DNA from: an uncultured Chlorobiaceae bacterium
GTDB taxonomy: Bacteria > Bacteroidota > Chlorobiia > Chlorobiales > Chlorobiaceae
DNA: 64,000 nucleotides
Direction: 5' to 3'
Assembly: GCA_903994365.1 (NCBI GenBank)
Contig: CAJEXL010000011.1
Span: 1-64,000 of the forward strand
Shown: positions 34,892-43,072 of the stretch, piece after piece
Position numbering within the stretch: the first letter of the stretch is position 1
Layout: each line of letters opens with the position of its first letter
Notes under the pieces: model-generated
What the model was told of the DNA's origin: nothing
What the model saw: only the letters and a program-made list of their open reading frames with translations
Databases searched by the model: none
Translations under genes and position numbers: made by a program

Positions 34892-36442
34892 ATGAGGAAG
34901 GGAACGTTTTCCATAATCAGTTCATCTGGTAAGGTCATTGTCGCCATTGTTAAATTTGATGATGGCGATGTATGGGATATCTGCAACAAGGGATATGACC
35001 TCAATCAATCCCATAACAATAAAAGTTGCTGGGTTGAAGAAACTCAAATTTATCTGGATGAATATCGAGACAGGAAGCTAAAGCAGGAGCTTTCTCCAAA
35101 GACAGTAAAATCTCAATCAGATCAACAAAGTCAAGATTCTCAACAAACAAATGAGATGAGCATTCGAGACTGTATACACAAACAGACGGTGCTTCGCAAG
35201 ACGCGCTTGCCAAAAGATACTCGCGAGTCGCTTGTTGACTCAAATGATGCTTTTGATAACTTCTTACTTAAGCTGAACAAAGCTGCACGTTTTGATTGTA
35301 GGGTCAAAATTGAAGAGTACAATGGGAGGCTTTGCATTCCTCGAATAAAAGATGATTTATGTGAAATAGTGAGATATGAAGATGAAGAAGGTTGCCGTAT
35401 TGCAGTAAATGTTAATCCGAAATATTTATCTGTATATCGACCGTTAACCGACATAGAAAAAAAAGAGTTGCTGGATTTGAATCCAATGGCGCGTGAAAAT
35501 GCAGATAAAGACGAAAAAAAAATTGCAGGTAAGAAAAGAAGTACTGTAACAAAATTATGTGATCAGTCAAAATATCCAGAACGAAAATTCAGGTTTTGTG
35601 AGAATGATAAAGATGGGTTTCTCTATCAACCGGCCTCTTTTTTTTGCAGTCTTGATTTCGGGAAAATAGCTGAGCGCCATCACAGTAGCATTGAAGCATT
35701 GAAGCTTTCCTTGTCAAGCTGCAAAGGCGAAATTGACTGGCGAATGATTGTCGGGCTGGGCAACGAATCGGTGTATGATACCTCTATCACCCTGCATCAC
35801 GTGTATGGCATCCCGTATATCCCTGCAAGTGCTGTAAAAGGTGTTGTAAGAAGCTGGATAATTACTGAAAGGTTTGGCCGGGATGAAAAAAATGCGATCA
35901 AGGATAAAGGGTTCTGTGATGTGTTTGGCTGTCCACAAAAAATTGAAGGAATCAATTCCTATTACAATGAGGATAGACAGGGAAAAGTCTGGTTTTTTGA
36001 TGCGTTCCCTCTCTCAGAGCCAAAGATTGAGGTTGATATCATGAATCCTCACTATGGGGATTACTACGCAGACAAGAAGCCTAACGGTCATTCTGTTCCT
36101 CCGGCAGATTATTTAACACCCAAGCCAATCACATTTCTGACTGTTGGGGAGAAAGACAAAGAGGGGAACCCTTTGCAGTTTCAATTTCTCATCGGGATCA
36201 AGGAAAAAGATGTTGATGAAGCAATAGGAGCAAGTTCAAGAATGCTCAAGGATTCAAATGGATTGCAAATCATAGTCAGGAAAACAGGCACAAACGAGTT
36301 GGTTGATGCATCTACTGATCCCAGGCTGCTCAACATTACTGAGGCGTGGCTTAAAAAAGCTCTTGAAGAACATGGGATAGGTGCAAAAACAGCAGTTGGG
36401 TATGGGTATATGCGGAAATGTAAGTCTGGAGATACAAAATGA
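34892..36442 (+). CDS. cmr6: Cmr6 with a long N-terminal extension
   Basis: A 516-residue protein, longer than the 250-350 residues usual for Cmr6. The C-terminal half holds the RAMP core: MIVGLGNESVYDTSITLHHV, YGIPYIPASAVKGVVRSWII, the GQ-like QGKVWFFDAFPL block, NPHYGDYY and the end HGIGAKTAVGYGYM with the glycine-rich loop. Residues 1-60 resemble the first domain of the preceding Cmr5-like protein, and residues 60-240 are charged and unrecognised. Cmr6 caps the crRNA 3' end of the complex together with Cmr1. The stop overlaps cmr1 by four bases (ATGA). Confidence 0.92.
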   Translation: MRKGTFSIISSSGKVIVAIVKFDDGDVWDICNKGYDLNQSHNNKSCWVEETQIYLDEYRDRKLKQELSPKTVKSQSDQQSQDSQQTNEMSIRDCIHKQTVLRKTRLPKDTRESLVDSNDAFDNFLLKLNKAARFDCRVKIEEYNGRLCIPRIKDDLCEIVRYEDEEGCRIAVNVNPKYLSVYRPLTDIEKKELLDLNPMARENADKDEKKIAGKKRSTVTKLCDQSKYPERKFRFCENDKDGFLYQPASFFCSLDFGKIAERHHSSIEALKLSLSSCKGEIDWRMIVGLGNESVYDTSITLHHVYGIPYIPASAVKGVVRSWIITERFGRDEKNAIKDKGFCDVFGCPQKIEGINSYYNEDRQGKVWFFDAFPLSEPKIEVDIMNPHYGDYYADKKPNGHSVPPADYLTPKPITFLTVGEKDKEGNPLQFQFLIGIKEKDVDEAIGASSRMLKDSNGLQIIVRKTGTNELVDASTDPRLLNITEAWLKKALEEHGIGAKTAVGYGYMRKCKSGDTK

Positions 36443-37386
36443 AGTCAATAACATTCACTTGCGAAGTTGTTACTCCAATGTTTCTTGCCGGGGCTGATGG
36501 GAGTACCCCGGAACTCAGAGCACCTTCAATCAAAGGGGCATTGCGTTTCTGGTGGCGTGCACTCAATGGTGATAAAGATATTAAAGAGCTAAGGAAACAA
36601 GAGGCTGAAATATTTGGTGGTACAGATGAAAAGGTTGGGAGGAGCAAAGTGATTATTCAATCTTCACATTACAAAATAGAACCTCTACCCGAAAAGCCTT
36701 TACCCCACCATACAGGTGATAGAAATTGTCCTGCTTGTAACAATGATAACGTATGCAAAAAAGGCTTTCCTAATGAATCAATACCAATATCCTATAAGTT
36801 TGATATCAAGCTTTCGTTAAGTCAAGAAATATTACTATCCGATTCACAAAAATTTGACTTAGATAAACTTGAATCAATTTTTATTCTTGCCTGTCTATTG
36901 GGAGGTTTGGGGAGACGAAGTCGCCGAGGATTTGGTTCAGTAAAAATTATAAAGAAAAATAGTTCTTTATTTTCTATGCCAGAATCTATTAAAGATATCA
37001 TACCACACATAGCAAAGTTTAATCCTGATTACCAAATTGATCCCATAAGCTCTCTATCAAAAATAATTCTTATAAAACCAGCTTTTCCGGAAAGACAATA
37101 CCCATACATAGAATCAATTCAAATTGGCGAGACAGTTTATCCTGATTACGAAAGTCTTTTGCTTAAAATAGGAGAGGCAACACATGATTTTAAAAATAAA
37201 AATGATCATTCTTTAGGATACGCGGAAAAGGGAGATCGGCTGGCTTCTCCTGTTTATGTATCAGTTTTAAAGAAAGGTCTGAAGGACTATCGAGCAATTA
37301 TTACCACTCTTCACATGGCGACTAAAGACAATAAGTTTGAAGTTAACCCATTTAAGCAAGACGGTTTTAAAAAGGCGATTTTATAG
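36439..37386 (+). CDS. cmr1: Cmr1
   Basis: A 315-residue RAMP protein. The start is characteristic: ITFTCEVVTPMFLAGADGST, then LRAPSIKGALRFWWRALNG and EIFGGTDEKVGRSKVIIQS. A CPACNNDNVC stretch near residue 98 may bind zinc. The glycine- and arginine-rich GGLGRRSRRGFGSV near residue 155 is the RAMP loop. Cmr1 sits at the crRNA 3' end beside Cmr6. The last gene before cas6; one base separates its stop from the cas6 start. Confidence 0.95.
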   Translation: MKSITFTCEVVTPMFLAGADGSTPELRAPSIKGALRFWWRALNGDKDIKELRKQEAEIFGGTDEKVGRSKVIIQSSHYKIEPLPEKPLPHHTGDRNCPACNNDNVCKKGFPNESIPISYKFDIKLSLSQEILLSDSQKFDLDKLESIFILACLLGGLGRRSRRGFGSVKIIKKNSSLFSMPESIKDIIPHIAKFNPDYQIDPISSLSKIILIKPAFPERQYPYIESIQIGETVYPDYESLLLKIGEATHDFKNKNDHSLGYAEKGDRLASPVYVSVLKKGLKDYRAIITTLHMATKDNKFEVNPFKQDGFKKAIL

Positions 37387-37387
37387 A

Positions 37388-38206
37388 ATGCGCATCACCC
37401 TCGAACTATCCCACCGCAAGCGTACCGTCACGCTCCCGATAAACAACAGCCACCTCATATCATCCCTCATCTACAACATTGTCGATAAAAGCTCAAGCGA
37501 GTATGCTGAACGGTTGCATGACCAGGGGTACAGGTTGCAGAACAGGGCGTTCAAGCTTTTTACCTTTTCGCCCCTCTATCCGGGAAATCGCCACAAGTGG
37601 GTGATGCACGAGGATGGGAAAATGAGTACTTCAGAGCCTTTGCTGCATGTTACGGTCTCCTCTCCGAAGAGTGAGTTTATTGAGCATCTGGTGATAGGTT
37701 TGTTGCAAGAACCGTTGGTCTGGATAGGGAAGGAGCGGTTCAGAGTTGAGACGGTACGCAAGCTTGATTCACCGGATTTCACTGACACCATGCAGTTCAT
37801 TTTGCTGTCACCGCTGGTCTGTACCACAAAGCGGGAGCCGGAGCAGTATCCGCAGTTTCTCTTTCCAGGCGATCCCGAATTTGAGCGCGTTTTGCTTGAG
37901 AATCTCTGCCGGAAATATCAGGTGCTGCACGGGCGGGAGTTTGCCTGCAACAGTGACCAATTCAGCTTTACTCTTGATCACGCTTATGAAGAGCGGATGA
38001 ATGGCAAAATTCAGAAACTGATTACGCTCAAAGAGGGTAAACTTGATGAGACAAAAATCAAGGGAACGCTTGCACCTTTCACCATCAGAGCACCACGTGA
38101 GTTGATTGAAATCGGCTATGAGTGCGGATTTGGCGAAAAAAATTCGATGGGGTTTGGTATGGTGAAGGTCGATACCAAAAGTTTAACTATTGCAGAGTCA
38201 TTGTAA
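37388..38206 (+). CDS. cas6: Cas6, CRISPR RNA endoribonuclease
   Basis: A 272-residue Cas6 with two ferredoxin-like halves. The start MRITLELSHRKRTVTLPINN leads into SSLIYNIVDKSSSEYAERLH, whose usual His position near residue 30 is not obvious. The glycine-rich loop ECGFGEKNSMGFGMVKV lies at the C-terminus (residues about 245-262). Cas6 cuts the array transcript within each repeat to leave an 8-base handle. It ends the cmr operon; the ATG follows the cmr1 stop by one base. The base composition shifts from AT-rich cmr1 to more GC-rich here, so it may have a separate history. Confidence 0.93.
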   Translation: MRITLELSHRKRTVTLPINNSHLISSLIYNIVDKSSSEYAERLHDQGYRLQNRAFKLFTFSPLYPGNRHKWVMHEDGKMSTSEPLLHVTVSSPKSEFIEHLVIGLLQEPLVWIGKERFRVETVRKLDSPDFTDTMQFILLSPLVCTTKREPEQYPQFLFPGDPEFERVLLENLCRKYQVLHGREFACNSDQFSFTLDHAYEERMNGKIQKLITLKEGKLDETKIKGTLAPFTIRAPRELIEIGYECGFGEKNSMGFGMVKVDTKSLTIAESL

Positions 38207-38214
38207 AATAGAAT

Positions 38215-39825
38215 ATGGAACATACACCCAACAGTACCCCGCCCTGCCCTTATGCCTCCAACGTCCCCCTTGCCTCCAAGGCATATTACGGGATTGGCGG
38301 CACGGCCCGATTTGTTGCCATGCCGGAGGCTCTTTCGGATTTGTCCAAGCTTCTCTACTGGAATCGCACGCATCGTCTGCCGCTTGCACTGATGGGTAGC
38401 GGGAGTAATATTCTCTTTTCCGACAGCGGCTTTCCCGGTATTGTGATTTCCCTGGAGAGGATGCTGCGCCTTTCGTGGCTCTCGGATGATGAGTTGCTCT
38501 GCGGAGTTGGTGTTGAGAATAGTGCCATTGCAGAGCAGCTTTTTGAGGCTGGCAAAGGTGGGGGAGAGTGGCTGTACAAGCTTCCCGGTCAGATTGGGGC
38601 GACGGTGCGCATGAATGCCCGCTGTTTTGGTGGTGAGGTTTCAGAAATTACCGCCGCTATTCTTACCATCTCGGTTGATGGCCGGTTGCAGTGGCGCTTG
38701 CCTGAGGAGGTTTTTCAGGGCTACAAGCATACCTTGCTGATGGAGCAGCCTGAAATTGTGGTGGCGGTGCTCTTGCGCTTTCCTGAAGGTCGCCCTGCGG
38801 AGGAGATCAGGAAAGTGATGGCTGGATATGAGGAGGAGCGCACGACAAAGCACCATTTTGATTTTCCGAGTTGCGGTTCCACCTTCAAAAATAATTACAC
38901 GGTGGGCCGTCCGAGTGGCGTTATTTTTGAAGAGCTTGGCTTCAAGGGAGAGGTTGAGGGTGGCGCGATGGTGAGTGAGCACCATGCCAATTTCATCTAC
39001 AACCGGGGAGGAGCAACGGCGGATGATGTGCTCAGGCTGGCAGCGCGGATGAGAGGAGCGGCTCTGGGGAGGGCCGGGGCAGAGCTTGATCTTGAAGTGC
39101 AGTGTATCGGTCTCTTTGATGCAGCGCTGCTTGCATCGTGTGGTGTCAGCTCTGTTGCTGATCGCAATGATCCGTCAAAGGGTTGGGCCGGGCTCTTGTG
39201 GTCGCCGGATAAAGAAGAAGATTCCACGCAACTCTTTCCCCGTCTGCTCATGCAGGGGCCGCTTGTTGGTTACTTCGGGCTTGATCGGGAGTTTCCTTCA
39301 GGCGTGCAGGTTGCAGTGGAGCAGTTGTGTTCGGTAGAGAGTGCCAAAGCTCATCCTGGGGTGCCTTTTCTTCGCTGGACAACACGCAACCCGAATCCAG
39401 CTCTTTTTTCACTGAAAGCCCCTTCTCCCGCATCGTTTACTGATGAGTTATGGCGATACAGTGTTTCAGAACTCTTTATCGCAAGAGCTGCTGGTGCAGC
39501 GTATCTTGAGTTTGAGATGACACCCGAAGGCCATTGGGTAGCACTCCGCTTCGATGCTCCCCGAAAGCGGGCAGCAGGATATGAAACGCCTTCACCGGAG
39601 CCGTGGCGCGGCATGGTGACACTGGTGCAGGATGAGAAGAGTTTTGGAATGGAGCTCTGCTGGGAGTTGCTCAAACCGTTTGTAAGCGGTGATCAGGTTA
39701 TTGCCCTACAGTGCTGCGCCTCTTCAGGCAGGGGAGAGTTTGGATTGTTTCCCTGGTGGGAGGCTCCCGCTTCACCGGCTGATTTTCACCAGCCGGATCA
39801 CTTTTTCAGGGTTCCGCTTCTGTAA
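38215..39825 (+). CDS. murB: UDP-N-acetylenolpyruvoylglucosamine reductase with extra C-terminal domain
   Basis: A 536-residue protein. Residues 1 to about 300 are MurB, which reduces UDP-GlcNAc-enolpyruvate to UDP-MurNAc with NADPH and FAD in peptidoglycan synthesis. Visible blocks are YYGIGGTARFVAMPEALSDL, LMGSGSNILFSDSGFPG, KLPGQIGATVRMNARCFGGE, the catalytic serine region DFPSCGSTFKN near residue 220, and EHHANFIYNRGGATADDV. Residues 310-536 form a further domain (ELFIARAAGAAYLEFEMTPE, then LRFDAPRKR) that looks like a CBM9/DOMON-type sandwich; I know of no standard MurB with it. The gene starts 8 bases after cas6, so this essential gene may be read from the cmr operon. Bases 38227-38275 are the right copy of the island's direct repeat. 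Confidence 0.9.
   Translation: MEHTPNSTPPCPYASNVPLASKAYYGIGGTARFVAMPEALSDLSKLLYWNRTHRLPLALMGSGSNILFSDSGFPGIVISLERMLRLSWLSDDELLCGVGVENSAIAEQLFEAGKGGGEWLYKLPGQIGATVRMNARCFGGEVSEITAAILTISVDGRLQWRLPEEVFQGYKHTLLMEQPEIVVAVLLRFPEGRPAEEIRKVMAGYEEERTTKHHFDFPSCGSTFKNNYTVGRPSGVIFEELGFKGEVEGGAMVSEHHANFIYNRGGATADDVLRLAARMRGAALGRAGAELDLEVQCIGLFDAALLASCGVSSVADRNDPSKGWAGLLWSPDKEEDSTQLFPRLLMQGPLVGYFGLDREFPSGVQVAVEQLCSVESAKAHPGVPFLRWTTRNPNPALFSLKAPSPASFTDELWRYSVSELFIARAAGAAYLEFEMTPEGHWVALRFDAPRKRAAGYETPSPEPWRGMVTLVQDEKSFGMELCWELLKPFVSGDQVIALQCCASSGRGEFGLFPWWEAPASPADFHQPDHFFRVPLL
38227..38275 (+). repeat. right copy of the 49-bp direct repeat flanking the CRISPR island
   Basis: These bases lie inside codons 5-21 of murB and match 18868-18916 at 47 of 49 positions in the same orientation. 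The two copies are 19.3 kb apart and enclose csx15, the array, RT-cas1, the restriction-modification pair, cas2, the membrane-protein genes, the cmr operon and cas6. The right copy is inside the intact gene and the left copy is the scar. Confidence 0.85.
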
Positions 39826-39838
39826 GAGGAGTAGATGG

Positions 39839-40705
39839 CTACAGATCAGCCTGGGGCATACGCGACACTTCGGCGGCGGTAAAGACCGGCCCCTCTTTGC
39901 AGACATAGATTGAGCCAACGTTACAGCGTCCGCACTTGCCGACGCCGCACTTCATGCGATTTTCAAGTGTTGTATAGACATTTGATTCATCGAAACCCAG
40001 CTTTTTAAGCGAGATCAGGGTGAACTTGATCATGATCGGCGGCCCGCAGATGACGGCAATGCAATTCTCCGGAGATGGAGCCGCCTGTTCCAGAACAGTG
40101 GGTACAAAGCCAACCCGGTGTTTCCAGTCAGGGGTTTCTCCTCCGGGATCAACGGTGAGCACCAGATCAATATCGTCCCGTTTTCCCCACTCGTCGAGCT
40201 CATGTTTATAGACGAGGTCGGCCACTGTGCGGGCTCCATAGACAATGGTTATTTTGCCGAATTTTTCACGCTGGTCAAGGCACGACCAGATAACACTTCT
40301 CGTTGGCGGCAGCGCTATGCCGCCTGAAACAAAGATGAGGTTCTTGCCATAGAATTGCTCAATGGGAAAGCGATTTCCGTATGGCCCCCGGAAGGTGATA
40401 ACATCGCCAATATCTGCATTGGCCAGAGCTGAGGTCACCCTGCCGGATTGACGAAAGGTGAATTCAATGTACTCATTGCGGGTTTCAGGACTTGCAACGC
40501 AGAAGGTGCTCTCTCCTTCGCCGTAGACCCCATAAAGCCCGAACATACCGGTACGGTAGCGCTGCTTGAACAGCTCAAGGTCGGTCGGGTTCTGAAACTC
40601 AACTCTCATGGTTTTCACGCCCGGCGCTTCGTCGTGGCGGGCGACGATTTTCATGACGGCTGGCTTGTAGATGTTCTGTTGTGCGCTTTGTATGGTTTCT
40701 GTCAC
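39839..40705 (-). CDS. flxA: FAD/NAD(P)-binding oxidoreductase subunit of an Hdr-Flx complex
   Basis: A 288-residue protein like the gamma subunit of sulfhydrogenases. The FAD-binding barrel is residues about 15-110 (FGLYGVYGEGESTFCVASPE, FTFRQSGRVTSAL). The NAD(P) domain follows with NLIFVSGGIALPPTRSVIW and ENCIAVICGPPIMIKF, and a C-terminal [2Fe-2S] or cysteine cluster is CGVGKCGRCNVGSIYVCKEG. In Flx-Hdr systems this subunit exchanges electrons with NADH. Last gene of a six-gene minus-strand cluster, overlapping the preceding gene by four bases. Confidence 0.82.
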   Translation of the reverse strand: MTETIQSAQQNIYKPAVMKIVARHDEAPGVKTMRVEFQNPTDLELFKQRYRTGMFGLYGVYGEGESTFCVASPETRNEYIEFTFRQSGRVTSALANADIGDVITFRGPYGNRFPIEQFYGKNLIFVSGGIALPPTRSVIWSCLDQREKFGKITIVYGARTVADLVYKHELDEWGKRDDIDLVLTVDPGGETPDWKHRVGFVPTVLEQAAPSPENCIAVICGPPIMIKFTLISLKKLGFDESNVYTTLENRMKCGVGKCGRCNVGSIYVCKEGPVFTAAEVSRMPQADL

Positions 40706-41715
40706 GACGGTAATGTTGATATCGCTTGTAAAGTCTCGGTAATACCCATGTCAACCGGGCACTGGCGCGAGCATCGGCCGCATCCACTGCAACTGTTGAC
40801 GTTGAACTTGCCGGGGAAATAGTTAAACTTGTGCATGATGCGCTGCCGCCAGCGTGCGGATTGTGTGGCACGGGGGTTATGGCCCGAGGTGTGCATGGTA
40901 AAGAGCGCAAATGAGCAACTGTCCCAGTTTTTTCTTCTGATGCCGCTGTAGGTATCGCCCTCGTCCTGAAAATCAAAGCAGTGGCATGTTGGACAGAGGA
41001 AGGTGCAGGATGCGCAGCCGATACAGCGCATTGAGATCTCTCTCCAGAAGGTACTCTCAAAGTTTTCCGGATTTTGCAGCCAGGCGACGCAGGCATCGAG
41101 GTTGAATTTTTCAGCTACCACTGCTGTTGGTGCTGCCGGTCCTGATCCATCCTGAAGAAGATCGGCAATTTCGTTGAATGCGTCACGACCACGATCGGTA
41201 AGCTCCTCTACCTGCCACCCTTTGTTGTTCTGGAGAGGACGGAGCAAAACATCGGAGCCTTTTGTGCTGTCTGGTGCCAGCTTGAGGGAGGTGCACATAC
41301 AAAAATCATCCGCTTTGGTGCAGGCAATGGTGACAATCACGGTGGTATCGCGCCGCTGAAACCAGAAGTTATCCTTGTAGTCCCATCCGAAGAGAGGATC
41401 GTCAATTGCCAAGCCGGAAGCGTCGCAGGGTCGGGCGCCGAAGATGATTCTTTTTTCAGGGGGAGGAGTGAAATCGCTGGTGTCGATCCTCTGCTTTTTT
41501 ATGGTGTAGTGCAGCATCGGCTCCGTCTGAGGGAAAAAAAGCTCTTTGATTGAACGGTCGGGCATGATCAAACTGAAGTCAAATTCCGCAGCTTTTTCCA
41601 CCGCAGCATAACTTGAGGAACTCTCATTTTTCACAGGCCCGATTACCGTAAGGCCAGCCTCACGCCATCGTGCAACACAATTGTCAAGTTTATCGCTTTG
41701 AAGAATTCTTGTCAT
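40702..41715 (-). CDS. 4Fe-4S dicluster subunit (sulfhydrogenase beta-like)
   Basis: A 337-residue protein. The N-terminal 200 residues (FSLIMPDRSIKELFFPQTEP, KRIIFGARPCDASGLAIDD) match the beta subunit of soluble sulfhydrogenases. Two ferredoxin-type cluster motifs follow: CIGCASCTFLCPTCHCFDF near residue 235 and CSGCGRCSRQCPVDMG near residue 310. It would pass electrons between the FAD/NAD subunit, with which it overlaps by four bases, and the Hdr core. By gene order it corresponds to FlxB of the FlxABCD scheme, but I leave the symbol open. Confidence 0.82.
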   Translation of the reverse strand: MTRILQSDKLDNCVARWREAGLTVIGPVKNESSSSYAAVEKAAEFDFSLIMPDRSIKELFFPQTEPMLHYTIKKQRIDTSDFTPPPEKRIIFGARPCDASGLAIDDPLFGWDYKDNFWFQRRDTTVIVTIACTKADDFCMCTSLKLAPDSTKGSDVLLRPLQNNKGWQVEELTDRGRDAFNEIADLLQDGSGPAAPTAVVAEKFNLDACVAWLQNPENFESTFWREISMRCIGCASCTFLCPTCHCFDFQDEGDTYSGIRRKNWDSCSFALFTMHTSGHNPRATQSARWRQRIMHKFNYFPGKFNVNSCSGCGRCSRQCPVDMGITETLQAISTLPS

Positions 41716-41728
41716 TGGCGTTGGTTAC

Positions 41729-42559
41729 TTAGAGAATGAATGTCTCGGAATCGTCCTTTTTGAAACTGGCAAGTACTGGCTCCTGAGTGTGGCTCATGCC
41801 GGAAAAATGGTCGAATGCACCGAGCACCTCCTGTGCCATTTTTGCATTGATGAGGCGGAGTGGAATGTTCACCGGGCAAGCTCTGTCGCAGTTCCCACAT
41901 CCGACGCAGCGTCCTGAAAGGTGGAATGCCCGGACAATATTCCATTCGAAGTTTCCAAGGGTGTGTGATGAGGTGTTGACCCATTGCGGCTGATTGCAGT
42001 CGACAATACAGCGCCTGCAGTAGCACATCGGGCAGGCTTGACGACATGCGTAGCACTTGATGCAGCGTGAAAACTCTCCCTGCCAGAAGGCGAATCGCTC
42101 TTTTGGTGTCATCCCCTCAATCTGTTCCAGAAGGGGATTCTTCAGCGCTTCGGGAGCCTGCTCCTTGATGGACTCGATCAGAGTGGTAAACTCTTCAACC
42201 TTTTCTCCCTCGAGGGCAGTAACCTGGTTGTCATTGCTGTCAAATCCGAGAATCAGGATCTGCTCACTATTGAGCTGCGCCTCTGCGGCAAGAATGTTGA
42301 TGGAGCGAATACCGTCCGGTTTGAGAAAGATGGCGACAGCTTTTTCATCACTCAAGAGCCCTTCACTGAGCAGATAGCCGGAAAGGTTGGTGATGCAGGC
42401 GCTGTCGAGAACAAGCTGGTCAGCCTCTTCGGGTGTGCGGATGAAGTGCGGACGACGACGGTCAGCGGTGGTGCCCGGTTTGTATCCGATCACCATCTTC
42501 ACCGTACCACTTGCAAGGAGTTTTTTTACCCGGGCTTTATATGTCTCTTGTATCGTCAT
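41729..42559 (-). CDS. 4Fe-4S dicluster subunit (FlxC-like by gene order)
   Basis: A 276-residue protein with two cysteine motifs: CIKCYACRQACPMCYCRRC near residue 165 and CVGCGNCDRACPVNIPLRLI near residue 216. The first 140 residues lack a named domain but include LLSDEKAVAIFLKPDGIRSI and HFIRTPEEADQL, seen in proteins associated with Hdr and hydrogenase modules. It lies between the MvhD-like gene and the sulfhydrogenase-beta-like gene, with 11- and 13-base gaps, so it is part of one operon. Its likely role is an electron wire within the complex. Confidence 0.78.
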   Translation of the reverse strand: MTIQETYKARVKKLLASGTVKMVIGYKPGTTADRRRPHFIRTPEEADQLVLDSACITNLSGYLLSEGLLSDEKAVAIFLKPDGIRSINILAAEAQLNSEQILILGFDSNDNQVTALEGEKVEEFTTLIESIKEQAPEALKNPLLEQIEGMTPKERFAFWQGEFSRCIKCYACRQACPMCYCRRCIVDCNQPQWVNTSSHTLGNFEWNIVRAFHLSGRCVGCGNCDRACPVNIPLRLINAKMAQEVLGAFDHFSGMSHTQEPVLASFKKDDSETFIL

Positions 42560-42570
42560 TGCTGATGGTT

Positions 42571-43020
42571 TTAAAATGTCGCCGGGGCCTCAGTTTCCTT
42601 GATCAACGCGTTGTATTGATCAAAAGGGCCGAGTTTGCGGATATCTTCGGTGATGCTGTTCATGAGGTCTGCAAACTTGCCACCTTCAGCCGCACTGATC
42701 CATGAGTATTTTACCCGTTCTGAGGGTATGCCTGTAAATTCAAGCAGGGCGCGAAAAACCATCCATCTCCGGCGAGCATGATAGTTTCCATGGGTAAAGT
42801 GGCAGTCACCAGGGTGGCAGCCGCTTATCAGAACACCGTCGGCGCCTTTCTGGAGCGCTTTAAGGATGAACATCGGGCTGATTCTTCCGGTGCAGGGAAG
42901 GCGGACGATGCGCACGTTTGGAGCATATTTTAACCGGCTTGTACCTGCAAGATCAGCGCCAGCGTAGGTGCAATAGGTGCAGACAAATGCAACGATTTTT
43001 GGTTCAAAAATTTCATTCAT
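42571..43020 (-). CDS. flxD: MvhD/FlxD-type [2Fe-2S] linker subunit
   Basis: A 149-residue protein of the MvhD family (PF02662): FVCTYCTYAGADLAGTSRL near residue 13, VRIVRLPCTGRISPMFILKA, GADGVLISGCHPGDCHFTHG and a helical C-terminus with AAEGGKFADLMN. The conserved cysteines hold one [2Fe-2S] cluster. In methanogens MvhD links hydrogenase to HdrA; in Flx-Hdr systems FlxD links the NADH-reactive part to HdrA. It sits directly downstream of hdrA, with 52 bases between. Confidence 0.9.
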   Translation of the reverse strand: MNEIFEPKIVAFVCTYCTYAGADLAGTSRLKYAPNVRIVRLPCTGRISPMFILKALQKGADGVLISGCHPGDCHFTHGNYHARRRWMVFRALLEFTGIPSERVKYSWISAAEGGKFADLMNSITEDIRKLGPFDQYNALIKETEAPATF

Positions 43021-43072
43021 CAGCTTATTTCAGTAGCAAAGTTCAGTTTGTTCACAATAAAAAAGGTGTTCA

